Assembly: GCF_000009765.2 (NCBI RefSeq)
Contig: NC_003155.5
Location: forward strand, 3,844,001-3,908,000
Direction of reading: 5' to 3'
DNA length: 64,000 nucleotides
From: Streptomyces avermitilis MA-4680 = NBRC 14893
Lineage (GTDB): Bacteria > Actinomycetota > Actinomycetes > Streptomycetales > Streptomycetaceae
The notes beneath the pieces are model-generated. The model was not told the origin of the DNA. It was given only the letters and a program-made list of their open reading frames with translations, and searched no databases. Numbering within the stretch: the stretch's first letter is position 1; each line of letters opens with the position of its first letter. Position numbers and translations under genes: made by a program. Shown one piece after another: positions 1-8,672 of this stretch.

Positions 1-1605
1 CAGGGCGCGGCCGAGCCTCCGCAGGTCGGCGGCGTCCATGCCGGCGAGGGGAGAGGCGAGCAGGGTGAGAGCGGTCTCGGTGTCGAGCCAGGAGCTTTCC
101 CGCGCGGGCTCAACGGGCTCAGCCGATCCAGCGGGTTCAGGGGACGCGGCGGGTCCGGCGGGTCCGGACGATTCGGCGTGCGTGCCGGAGGCGTCCGTGC
201 CGGAGGCATCCGCCTCCGCCTCCGCCACCGCCTTGAGCGCCGTCAGCAAGGGCGTCACCGCCGGTTCGTGACGCAGCGGCAGGTCGTTGCCGTCGATGTC
301 CAGGGGGACCCCGGCCGCCGTCAGGGCGCGGCGGACCGTCGGGATCGTACGGGAGCCGGCGCGCACCAGGACCGCCATCTCGCCCCACGGCACGCCGTCC
401 TCCAGGTGTGCCCGGCGCAGGACGTCCGCGATGTTGTCCAGCTCCGTACCGGGCGTGGGGTACGTGTAGACCTCGGCGTGGCCTCCGTCCCGTACCGGCG
501 CGAGCTCACGGTGGGCGCGTACTTTCTCCGCCGGGAGACGGTTCAGGGGCATGCGCTGGGTCAGCAGCCGGGTCGCGGCCAGCAGGCCGGCGCCCGAGCG
601 GCGGGACGTCCTGAGGACCTCGACCGGCGCCGGCCTTCCGTCCGCGCGCGGGAAGGCGTCGGGGAAGTCCAGGATGCCGTTCACGTCGGCGCCCCGGAAT
701 GTGTAGATCGACTGGTCGGGGTCGCCGAAGGCCACCAGGGTCCGGCCGCTGCCGGCGAGGGCGTGCAGCAGCCTTGCCTGGGCCGGATCGGTGTCCTGGT
801 ACTCGTCCACGTAGACGGCGTCGTAGTGCGCGGCCAGCCGCTCGGCGACGCCCGGCCGCCGGGCGAGGAGGACGGCGCGGTGGACGAGTTCCGCGTAGTC
901 GAGGACTCCCTGGAGGTCGAGTACGTCGAGGTACTCGGCCAGGAAGGCGGACGCGGCCATCCAGTCGGGACGGCCGATGCGCGCGGCGAAACTGCGCAGG
1001 GCGCCCGGGCTCAGTCCGAGTTCGCGGCTGCGGGCCAGTACCGCACGGACCTCGTCGGCGAAGCCCCGGGTGGTGAGGCAGGCGCGCAGTTCGTCCGGCC
1101 AGCGCACGTGCGCGAGGCCGAGCCGCTCCAGGTCGGGCTGTCCGGCGAGGAGCCCGCGCACCGCCACGTCCTGCTCGGGGCCCGACAGGAGCCGCAGAGG
1201 CTCCACGAACAGCCCGACGTCCTGGTGGGCGCGGACCAGGGCATAGCAGAACGAGTGGAAGGTGGTGGCCTGCGGAGCGCGCGCCGCACCCATGCGCAGC
1301 GCCATACGGTCGCGCAGCTCGACGGCGGCCTTGCGGCTGAACGTCAGCACCAGGACCCGCTCCGGGTCCCCGCCACGGGCGATCCGCGCGGCCACCGACT
1401 CCACGAGCGTGGTCGTCTTGCCGGTTCCCGGACCTGCGAGAACCAGCAGCGGACCGGACGTGTGGTCAACCACCGCGCGCTGGTTTGCGTCAAGACGGGG
1501 GGGATCCACCCGGGCCAACGGGGTACGCACCAGTCGGTAAGCGCCACGGCTCCCCTGTCGCATCCGGGGATGCACAAGGCGCCTGGTGGAGGAAGAGGAG
1601 CTCAC
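1..1605 (-). CDS. adnA: AdnA-like UvrD-family ATP-dependent DNA helicase (5' part; gene runs off the left edge)
   Basis: Superfamily 1 (UvrD/Rep/PcrA) helicase. The minus strand is open from a GTG at 1605 to the window edge, about 535 residues. The Walker A motif GPGTGKTTT lies near residue 57, followed by motif Ia-like LTFSRKAA, a THSF-type segment (TTFHSF), motif II as VDEYQDTD and motif III as AFGDPDQSIYTFRG. In actinobacteria, AdnA pairs with AdnB in a heterodimeric helicase-nuclease that resects double-strand breaks. The AdnA reading rests on the neighbourhood (MGMT-like gene, MoeZ, DUF3152, DEAD helicase), which matches the Rv3202c region from memory. The nuclease domain and any adnB partner would lie left of the window. 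The GTG at 1605 is chosen because reading from it gives MSSSSSTRRL directly ahead of conserved sequence; no strong ribosome-binding site is visible. Confidence 0.85.
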   Translation of the reverse strand, partial: MSSSSSTRRLVHPRMRQGSRGAYRLVRTPLARVDPPRLDANQRAVVDHTSGPLLVLAGPGTGKTTTLVESVAARIARGGDPERVLVLTFSRKAAVELRDRMALRMGAARAPQATTFHSFCYALVRAHQDVGLFVEPLRLLSGPEQDVAVRGLLAGQPDLERLGLAHVRWPDELRACLTTRGFADEVRAVLARSRELGLSPGALRSFAARIGRPDWMAASAFLAEYLDVLDLQGVLDYAELVHRAVLLARRPGVAERLAAHYDAVYVDEYQDTDPAQARLLHALAGSGRTLVAFGDPDQSIYTFRGADVNGILDFPDAFPRADGRPAPVEVLRTSRRSGAGLLAATRLLTQRMPLNRLPAEKVRAHRELAPVRDGGHAEVYTYPTPGTELDNIADVLRRAHLEDGVPWGEMAVLVRAGSRTIPTVRRALTAAGVPLDIDGNDLPLRHEPAVTPLLTALKAVAEAEADASGTDASGTHAESSGPAGPAASPEPAGSAEPVEPARESSWLDTETALTLLASPLAGMDAADLRRLGRAL

Positions 1606-1871
1606 GTGGTTCGCCGGTCCTGGTGGTCGTACTGGTGGGCGGGCTGCCGCGCGTGCAGAGCGGTGTCCGCGAGATGAACGGGGTGCGCGCCGTCGACGCT
1701 ACGCCGGTGAATGCCGCGGAAGCAGGGCTTCCCCTTGTTCCGGACACTCCGTCGGGACACTCGTGCCGCAGGCGTCCCCCGCTCCACGAACGTACGGCAT
1801 CGCCTGCCCGTGCCCTGCTTCCCCCATGTGGACCACAGGTCACCCCTGGTGCGGTCCGATGGCAGAAACTG

Positions 1872-2237
1872 TCAGACGTGGCCCTCCGCGCGCTCGTCGC
1901 CGTCCCATCGCGCCCGCTTCATGTCGACGCGTGGCAGATGGCCTTCGGAGGCTCTGCTCGCCTCCTTCAGAGGTGTGCCCTCGGCGCGGTAGTGGCCGAG
2001 GGCCCTGAGTTCGTGGCCCGGGAGCAGCACGCCGTCCGCGCGTATGACGCGCCACCACGGAACCGCTCCTCCGTAGAGGGCCATCACCCGGCCGACCTGG
2101 CGCGGGCCTCCCTCTTCCAGCCACTCGGCGACGTCCCCGTACGTCATCACGCGCCCGGGCGGGATCCGCTCGGCGACGTCAAGGACCCGCTCCGCGTACT
2201 CCGGCAGGGCGTCCGCCGGAAGGCTCTCCTCGCTCAT
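1872..2237 (-). CDS. MGMT-fold alkyltransferase-like DNA-binding protein
   Basis: 121-residue protein with the DNA-binding domain of O6-alkylguanine-DNA alkyltransferases: VAERIPPGRVMTYGDVAEWL followed by RQVGRVMA and VPWWRVIRADG. The catalytic PCHR motif of true methyltransferases is replaced here by VPWWRVI, so there is no acceptor cysteine. This points to an alkyltransferase-like (ATL) protein that would bind O6-alkylguanine and flag it for repair rather than remove the alkyl group. It sits next to the AdnA-like helicase gene, as an MGMT-family gene does in the mycobacterial counterpart locus. An in-frame ATG nine bases upstream (2246) is an alternative start. Confidence 0.85.
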   Translation of the reverse strand: MSEESLPADALPEYAERVLDVAERIPPGRVMTYGDVAEWLEEGGPRQVGRVMALYGGAVPWWRVIRADGVLLPGHELRALGHYRAEGTPLKEASRASEGHLPRVDMKRARWDGDERAEGHV

Positions 2238-2423
2238 CCGCCTCATCCTGCCCCACCCCACCGACAATGTGACGCGACGGCGACCGTGCGTATCCCTCGC
2301 CCCCGGGCGAGGCTTCGGGCAGACTGTGCGCCCCCGCATTTGCACCCTGATGCCCCCGTGTGTCGGGCGGGCATGCCACCATCGTGCGGGCGGTGACTGG
2401 TGATACGAGACCAAGAAGAGACG

Positions 2424-5318
2424 ATGAAACAGCAGGGTGTGCACCCCGATGACGCGGAGGGCACCTCTGGGGTCTCGTCGCGCCCCGACACCGCCGACGC
2501 GGCCCCCACGCCGCACGAGGAGGGCCCGAAACCGCAGGAAGCAGCAGCCCCGCAGCAGCACCAGGAAGCATCCCCCGAGCAGCACGAAGAAGCGGCTCCC
2601 GAGTCGCACGGAGAAGCGGCTCCCGAGTCGCACGGAGACGAGAAGCGGCAAGCTGTGAGCGAGGAGCAGCGGGCCGAGCCGGACGCCGACCGCGCCGACG
2701 ACGCCCACAACGAAGAAGTCGAGGGCGACGAACCGCTGCTTCCCGCGCGCGTGCACCGGCCCTCCGACCTGATGCGCCTGCTGGTGGGCGTCCTCGCGAT
2801 CGCCGTGCTGCTCGCGGTCGCCGCGTTCGCGCACGGCACCACCTCGGGCCTGGAACAGGACATCAACAAGGGCACCGGACAGGCACCCGACCTGCTGATC
2901 AAGATCGCGGGGCTGGTGTCGAGCATCGCGATCCTCCTGGTGCCGGTCGCCTTCGCGATCGAACGGCTGATCAAACGGGACGGACTGCGCATCGCGGACG
3001 GCGTTCTGGCCGCCGTGCTCGCCCACGGAGTGACACTCGCCACGGACCTCTGGGTCGCCAGGGCGGCTCCGGACTCCATCCAGGAAGCGCTCACCCAGCC
3101 CTCGCCCGGCGACATCCACGCCCTCACCGACCCGGTGCACGGCTATCTCGCGCCGGTCATCGCCTACATGACGGCCGTCGGCATGTCGCGCAGACCGCGC
3201 TGGCGGGCAGTGCTGTGGGTGGTGCTGCTCCTCGACGCCTTCTCGATGCTCGTCACCGGCTACACCACGCCGTTCTCGATCATCCTGACCGTGCTGATCG
3301 GCTGGAGCGTCGCGTACGGAACGCTGTACGCGGTCGGCTCGCCGAACGTGCGCCCCACGGGGCGGACGCTGATGGCCGGCTTGCGGACCGTGGGCTTCCA
3401 CCCCGTGAGCGCGGCCCGCGAGGAGGCGCCGGACACGACGGAGAACGGCGACCGCGGCCGACGCTACTTCGTCACCCTGGAGGACGGGCCGCCACTGGAC
3501 GTCACGGTGGTCGACCGCGAGCAGCAGGCACAGGGCTTCTTCTACCGCGTGTGGCGGCGGCTGACGCTGCGCGGGATCACCACCCGCCGCAGCCTCCAGT
3601 CGCTGCGCCAGGCGCTGGAACAGGAGGCGCTCCTCGCGTACGCGGCCATCGCCGCCGGAGCCAACGCGCCCAAGCTGATCGCGACCTCCGAACTCGGCCC
3701 CGACGCCGTCATGCTCGTCTATGAGCACACCGGTGGTCGCACCCTGGACTCGCTGGACGACGCGGAGATCACCGACGAACTGCTGCGCGAGACCTGGCAG
3801 CAGGTGCGAGCGTTGCAGTCACGGCGGATCGCGCACCGCAGGCTCGCGGGCGACGCGATCGTGGTGGATCGTTCCGGCATGGTCATCCTGACCGATCTGC
3901 GGGGCGGCGAGATCGCGGCCGGCGATCTGGTGCTGCGCATGGACATCGCCCAGCTCCTGGCCACGCTCGGCCTGCGCGTGGGCGCGGAGCGCTCGGTGGC
4001 GTCGGCGGTCGGCGTGCTCGGCCCCGACGCGGTCGCCGACTGTCTGCCGCTGCTCCAGCCGATCGCGCTGACGCGCTCCACGCGCGCGACGCTGCGCAGA
4101 CTGGCCCGGGAGCGGTCGCAGCGCGAACGCGAGGCCGTACTGGAGGCGTCCCGGCAGTCCAAGCTGGCCCGCCTGGAGGAGGCGCAGCAGGACGCCGGTC
4201 CCGTCGTACTCACCAAGCCCGACAAGAAGGCCGACAAGAAGGCCGTACGCGCCGAACAGCGGGCGGAGAAGCGGGCGATAGACGAGGCCCTGGACGAGGC
4301 CCGCGAGGAGGATCTGCTCACCCAGATCCGCCATCAGGTGCTGCGGATCCGGCCGCAGGCCCCGGTCGAGCCGGCCCGTCTGGAGCGGGTGCGGCCGCGC
4401 ACGCTGATCAGTTTCATCGCCGGTGCCATCGGCGCGTACTTCCTGCTCACGCAGCTCACCCATATCGAGTTCGGCACGCTCTTCAGCAACGCCGAGTGGG
4501 GCTGGGTCGCCGCGGCCGTCCTCTTCTCGGCGCTGAGCTACTTCGCCGCCGCGATGAGCCTGCTCGGCTTCGTACCGGAACGGGTGCCGTTCCTGCGGAC
4601 CGTGGCGGCGCAGGTCGCCGGGTCGTTCGTGAAGATCGTGGCGCCGGCCGCGGTCGGCGGCGTCGCCCTGAACACGCGCTTCCTGCAGCGTGCGGGGGTG
4701 CGGCCGGGGCTCGCGGTGGCCAGTGTCGGCGCCTCCCAGCTGTTCGGGCTCGGCTGCCACATCCTGATGCTGCTGTCCTTCGGCTATCTGACCGGCACCG
4801 AGAAGACACCGTCCCTGTCGCCGTCGCGGACGGTCATCGCGGGTCTGCTGACGGTCGCGGTGCTCGTACTCGTGGTGACCTCGGTGCCGTTCCTGCGGAA
4901 ATTCGTCGTCACGCGCGTGAGGTCGCTGTTCGCCGGTGTCGTGCCGCGCATGCTCGACGTGCTGCAGCGGCCGCAGAAGCTGGTCACCGGCATCGGCGGC
5001 ATGCTGCTGCTCACCGCCTGCTTCGTGATGTGCCTGGACGCCTCGATCCGGGCGTTCGGGCACGAGGAGACCACCACGCTGAGCCTCGCCAGCGTCGCGG
5101 TCGTCTTCCTCGCCGGCAACGCGCTCGGTTCGGCGGCGCCGACCCCCGGCGGTGTGGGCGCGGTCGAGGCGACCCTCACGGTCGGCCTGATCGCGGTGGG
5201 GCTTCCCAAGGAGGTCGCGGCGCCCGCCGTGCTGCTGTACCGGCTCCTGACGCTGTGGCTGCCGGTGCTGCCGGGCTGGCTCTTCTTCAACCATCTGACA
5301 CGCAAGGGCGCCCTGTAG
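2424..5318 (+). CDS. Large membrane protein: pseudokinase-like domain fused to a LPG-synthase-type transmembrane domain
   Basis: 964-residue integral membrane protein. Residues 1-110 are acidic and low-complexity, with near-identical 24-bp repeats encoding EEAAPESHG-like units. Several transmembrane segments follow (about 117-310). A soluble domain (about 345-590) resembles a protein kinase or APH fold: IAHRRLAGDAI near residue 470 stands where an HRD catalytic loop would be, and LTDLRGG replaces DFG, so it is probably catalytically dead. A charged coiled-coil-like stretch (about 560-650) leads to a C-terminal UPF0104/LPG_synthase_TM domain with the signature PTPGGVGAVEA near residue 907. That family moves or modifies lipids, as in the MprF flippase half. 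No aminoacyl-transferase domain is visible. Start at 2424 is chosen for the AAGAAG ribosome-binding site; an in-frame ATG lies at 2400. The substrate is unknown. Confidence 0.8.
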   Translation: MKQQGVHPDDAEGTSGVSSRPDTADAAPTPHEEGPKPQEAAAPQQHQEASPEQHEEAAPESHGEAAPESHGDEKRQAVSEEQRAEPDADRADDAHNEEVEGDEPLLPARVHRPSDLMRLLVGVLAIAVLLAVAAFAHGTTSGLEQDINKGTGQAPDLLIKIAGLVSSIAILLVPVAFAIERLIKRDGLRIADGVLAAVLAHGVTLATDLWVARAAPDSIQEALTQPSPGDIHALTDPVHGYLAPVIAYMTAVGMSRRPRWRAVLWVVLLLDAFSMLVTGYTTPFSIILTVLIGWSVAYGTLYAVGSPNVRPTGRTLMAGLRTVGFHPVSAAREEAPDTTENGDRGRRYFVTLEDGPPLDVTVVDREQQAQGFFYRVWRRLTLRGITTRRSLQSLRQALEQEALLAYAAIAAGANAPKLIATSELGPDAVMLVYEHTGGRTLDSLDDAEITDELLRETWQQVRALQSRRIAHRRLAGDAIVVDRSGMVILTDLRGGEIAAGDLVLRMDIAQLLATLGLRVGAERSVASAVGVLGPDAVADCLPLLQPIALTRSTRATLRRLARERSQREREAVLEASRQSKLARLEEAQQDAGPVVLTKPDKKADKKAVRAEQRAEKRAIDEALDEAREEDLLTQIRHQVLRIRPQAPVEPARLERVRPRTLISFIAGAIGAYFLLTQLTHIEFGTLFSNAEWGWVAAAVLFSALSYFAAAMSLLGFVPERVPFLRTVAAQVAGSFVKIVAPAAVGGVALNTRFLQRAGVRPGLAVASVGASQLFGLGCHILMLLSFGYLTGTEKTPSLSPSRTVIAGLLTVAVLVLVVTSVPFLRKFVVTRVRSLFAGVVPRMLDVLQRPQKLVTGIGGMLLLTACFVMCLDASIRAFGHEETTTLSLASVAVVFLAGNALGSAAPTPGGVGAVEATLTVGLIAVGLPKEVAAPAVLLYRLLTLWLPVLPGWLFFNHLTRKGAL

Positions 5319-5386
5319 CCGGCCTGGCGTACCTCGTACGGCCCGCGCCCCGAGCGGCCCACCTCGCGCGACCTCAGGATGGGATC

Positions 5387-6937
5387 ATGCCGAACCCTCC
5401 CCGGCTGCGCGCCGCCGTCCTGACCGCCACCGCCGTCCTGCTGTCCTCTTCGGTGACGGGTTGCAGCCACGACAACGACACCAAGGACGAGGACCTGTCG
5501 GGCCAGAAGCTGAGCTGGAAGGACTGCCCGGCGCCGTCCGAGTCCGAGGGCGGCGGCAACGCTCCCTCGCCGCTGCCGGACGGCGACGAGTGGCAGTGCG
5601 CGACGATGAAGGCGCCGCTCGACTGGGCCAAGCCCAGGGGCGACACCATCGACATCGCGCTCATCCGGGCGAAGACAAGCGGGGAACAGAGCAAGCGGAT
5701 CGGCTCGCTCATCTTCAACTTCGGCGGCCCGGGCGGCTCCGGCGTCGCCTCGCTGCCCGCCTTCGGCAAGGACTACGAAAAGCTGCGCACCCGCTACGAC
5801 CTGGTGAGCTTCGACCCGCGCGGGGTCGGCCGCAGCGCCGGCGTGAAGTGCGAGGACGACGCACAACTCGACGAGTACTTCCAGCAGGACGCGACGCCCG
5901 ACGACACGGCCGAGCAGAAGAATCTCCTGGCCAACACCAAGACCTTCAACTCGGCCTGTGAAAAGCACTCCAGCAGGATCCTGCCGCATGTCCGCACCAC
6001 CGACGCGGCCCGTGACATGAATCTGATGCGCCAGGTGCTCGGCGACACCAAACTGCACTACTTCGGGATCTCCTACGGCACCGAGCTCGGCGGCGTCTAC
6101 GCCCACTTGTTCCCCAAGAGCGTCGGGCGGGCCGTCTTCGACGCGGTCGTCGACCCGACCCAGAACCCGGAACAGGGCTCGCTGGGACAGGCTGAGGGCT
6201 TCCAGCTCGCGCTCGACAATTTCGCCGAGGACTGCACCTCCAAGACCACGGACTGCCCGATCGGCGACACCGCGCAGGACGTCAAGGACCGGATCGCCAC
6301 ACTGCTCAAGGACCTGGACAGCAAGCCGATCCCGGGGGTCTTCCCGCGCGAGCTGACCCAGACCGCCGCGACCAGCGGCATCGCGCAGGCCCTGTACTCG
6401 AAGGACTTCTGGGAGTACCTCACCGAAGGGCTCGAGCAGGCGTACGACGGCGACGGCAAGGTGCTGATGCTGCTGTCCGACTCGATGAACGGGCGCAATG
6501 CGAACGGGCAGTACAGCAATCTCGTCGCGGCGAACGTCTCGATCAACTGCGCGGACGACAAGCCGCGTTACACCACCGCCGACGTTCAGGCGAAGCTTCC
6601 GCAGTTCAAGGCCGCCTCCCCGCTGTTCGGCGACTATCTGGCCTGGGGCCTGCTCAGCTGTACCGACTGGTCGGTGGCGGGCGCCGCGGACCATCCCGAC
6701 GTGAGCGCGCCCGGTGCCGCGCCGATCCTCGTCGTCGGGAACACCGGCGACCCGGCCACGCCGTACGAGGGTGCGAAGAAGATGGTGGACGCGCTGGGCA
6801 AGGGCGTCGGCGTCGAGATGACGTACAAGGGCCAAGGGCACGGCGCGTACGACAGCAAGAACAAGTGCGTGCAGAGCGCGGTGGACGGCTATCTGCTGGA
6901 CGGGAAGGTACCGGCGGCCAACACTGTCTGCTCATAA
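5387..6937 (+). CDS. Secreted lipoprotein alpha/beta hydrolase, SlpD/SlpE or tripeptidyl-aminopeptidase family
   Basis: 516-residue exported serine peptidase of MEROPS family S33 type. A lipoprotein signal peptide ends in the lipobox SVTGC (lipidated Cys26), so it should be anchored to the outer face of the membrane. The nucleophile elbow GISYG gives Ser229, Asp455 lies in TGDPATPYEG and His485 in GQGHGAY, making a full catalytic triad. A C-terminal TAP-like domain carries the Asp and His. The length fits Streptomyces SlpD, SlpE and Tap, which release short N-terminal peptides. Its closest neighbour is a paralogue immediately downstream with the same architecture, so the pair arose by tandem duplication. 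The substrate is not deducible from sequence. Confidence 0.9.
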   Translation: MPNPPRLRAAVLTATAVLLSSSVTGCSHDNDTKDEDLSGQKLSWKDCPAPSESEGGGNAPSPLPDGDEWQCATMKAPLDWAKPRGDTIDIALIRAKTSGEQSKRIGSLIFNFGGPGGSGVASLPAFGKDYEKLRTRYDLVSFDPRGVGRSAGVKCEDDAQLDEYFQQDATPDDTAEQKNLLANTKTFNSACEKHSSRILPHVRTTDAARDMNLMRQVLGDTKLHYFGISYGTELGGVYAHLFPKSVGRAVFDAVVDPTQNPEQGSLGQAEGFQLALDNFAEDCTSKTTDCPIGDTAQDVKDRIATLLKDLDSKPIPGVFPRELTQTAATSGIAQALYSKDFWEYLTEGLEQAYDGDGKVLMLLSDSMNGRNANGQYSNLVAANVSINCADDKPRYTTADVQAKLPQFKAASPLFGDYLAWGLLSCTDWSVAGAADHPDVSAPGAAPILVVGNTGDPATPYEGAKKMVDALGKGVGVEMTYKGQGHGAYDSKNKCVQSAVDGYLLDGKVPAANTVCS

Positions 6938-7056
6938 GAAACCGCAGGTAAAAAGGTTATCCACAGGCTGCGGTGGTCGCTCACCGCAGCCCGCCTACTA
7001 TGGCCTGAGTGTCATCCGCCACGTCCGGCGGACGACTCGGAACGGGGGAAGTACTC

Positions 7057-8610
7057 ATGGCGCGTATCGCACGGTGGACGGCTCTGGCCGCCGCTGCGTT
7101 GCTGGTGGCCGGCTGTGGCGGCGGCTCGTCCGACGACGGCAAGGAGACAGGCGAAGCCGATCGGTCGGCCGACTCGTCGACGTCCTCGTCGCCGTCCGGT
7201 ACGCCGTCGCAGCTGCCCGCCTCGCTCACCTCACAGAAGCTCGGCTGGGGCCGCTGCAAGGCCACCTCGGACTCGCCCGCGCCGGGCGGCGACTGGCAGT
7301 GCGCGACGCTCAAAGTGCCGCTGGATTACGCGAAGCCGGACGGCGAGACGATCGGACTTGCGCTGATCCGCTCCAAGGCGACGGGCGGCCGGCGCATCGG
7401 CTCGCTGCTGTTCAACTTCGGCGGCCCCGGCGCCAGCGGCGTCTCCTACCTGCCGTCGTACGCGACCACGGTCTCGAAACTGCACGAGCGCTATGACCTC
7501 GTGAGCTGGGACCCGCGTGGGGTCGCCGCCAGCGAGGGCGTGCGCTGCCGCAGTGACCGGGCGATCCAGGCTGCCGAGTCGGTCGACTCGACCCCGGACG
7601 ACTCGACCGAACAGCAGGCGTATCTGAAGGACTCCGCCGATTTCGGCAAGGGGTGCGAGAAGGCCGCCGGAAAGCTGATGTCGCACGTCTCGACGACCGA
7701 CACCGCGCGCGACATGGACCTGATGCGCCAGGTGCTCGGTGACCGGAAGATGCACTACTTCGGCATCTCGTACGGCACCGAACTGGGCGGGGTCTACGCC
7801 CACCTGTTCCCGAAGAACGTGGGGCGTCTGGCGCTGGACGCGGTCGTCGATCCGAGCGCGGACACGGTCGGCCACGCCAAGAACCAGACCCGCGGCTTCC
7901 AGCGCGCGTTGGACGACTACCTCAAAGCGACAGGCCAGGATCCGAAGCAGGGCTCCCAGAAGATCGTGGACCTGCTGAAGCGAATCGACGCCAAGCCCCT
8001 GCCGACGTCGTCCGGCCGCAAGCTCACACAGACGCTGGCGGTCACCGGGATCGTGCTGCCGCTCTACAGCGAGCAGAGCTGGCCCGTGCTCACCAGCGCT
8101 CTCAAGGCGGCCGAGGGCGGGGACGGTTCGGAGCTGCTGTTGCAGGCCGACAGCTACAACGACCGGGACGCGTCGGGGCACTACGGCACGACGACCCACT
8201 CGCAACGGGTCATATCGTGCCTGGACGACAGGCAGCGCCCGACGCCCGAGGAGACGAAGAAGCGGCTGCCGGAGTTCGAGAAGATCTCGCCCGTCTTCGG
8301 CGACTACATGGGCTGGGACACGGCGGGCTGGTGCCACAACTGGCCGGTGTCCGGTCAGTACGACAATCCGGAGGTCAGCGCGCCCGGGGCGGAGCCCGTC
8401 CTGGTGATCGGCAACACCGGGGACCCGGCGACGCCGTACGAGGGTGCCCGCAAGATGGCGGACGAACTGGGCAAGGACGTCGGTGTGGAGCTCACCTGGA
8501 AGGGCGAGGGCCATGGGGCGTACGGGAGTGGGAGCGACTGCGTCGACTCGACGGTGGACAGCTACCTGCTGAACGGGACGGTGCCGAAGGACGGCAAGGT
8601 CTGTTCGTAG
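7057..8610 (+). CDS. Secreted lipoprotein alpha/beta hydrolase, paralogue of the preceding gene
   Basis: 517-residue lipoprotein peptidase. The signal peptide ends in LVAGC and is followed by a Ser/Asp-rich linker. The triad is Ser238 in FGISYGTE, Asp456 in TGDPATPYEG and His486 in GEGHGAY. It aligns along its whole length with the upstream gene, including the MDLMRQVLGD and ELGGVYAHLFPK segments. Start at 7057 is supported by a GGGGGAAG ribosome-binding site. The 119-bp gap from the first paralogue is long enough for its own promoter, so the two need not be one transcript. A strong hairpin follows the stop. Confidence 0.9.
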   Translation: MARIARWTALAAAALLVAGCGGGSSDDGKETGEADRSADSSTSSSPSGTPSQLPASLTSQKLGWGRCKATSDSPAPGGDWQCATLKVPLDYAKPDGETIGLALIRSKATGGRRIGSLLFNFGGPGASGVSYLPSYATTVSKLHERYDLVSWDPRGVAASEGVRCRSDRAIQAAESVDSTPDDSTEQQAYLKDSADFGKGCEKAAGKLMSHVSTTDTARDMDLMRQVLGDRKMHYFGISYGTELGGVYAHLFPKNVGRLALDAVVDPSADTVGHAKNQTRGFQRALDDYLKATGQDPKQGSQKIVDLLKRIDAKPLPTSSGRKLTQTLAVTGIVLPLYSEQSWPVLTSALKAAEGGDGSELLLQADSYNDRDASGHYGTTTHSQRVISCLDDRQRPTPEETKKRLPEFEKISPVFGDYMGWDTAGWCHNWPVSGQYDNPEVSAPGAEPVLVIGNTGDPATPYEGARKMADELGKDVGVELTWKGEGHGAYGSGSDCVDSTVDSYLLNGTVPKDGKVCS

Positions 8611-8625
8611 CCCGGGCGACGGAAA

Positions 8626-8654
8626 GGGGCCCGGCACACGTGGTGCCGAGCCCC
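8626..8654. terminator. Hairpin terminator between convergent genes
   Basis: A 12-bp stem (8626-8637 with 8643-8654, one mismatch) closes a 5-base loop. It lies between the peptidase gene ending at 8610 and moeZ ending at 8673, so it can serve both strands. There is no clear T tract, as is usual for Streptomyces terminators. Confidence 0.75.
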
Positions 8655-8672
8655 TCCGGAAAGGACGTGCGC

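Noticed and set aside
178..1677. 499-codon plus-strand ORF opposite the helicase
   Set aside because: Antisense shadow of the AdnA-like gene: no domain and Arg/Gly/Val-rich composition, as expected from the complement of high-GC3 coding sequence. The same applies to long frames at 13278-14225, 8217-10619, 18942-20609 and 60722-62062.
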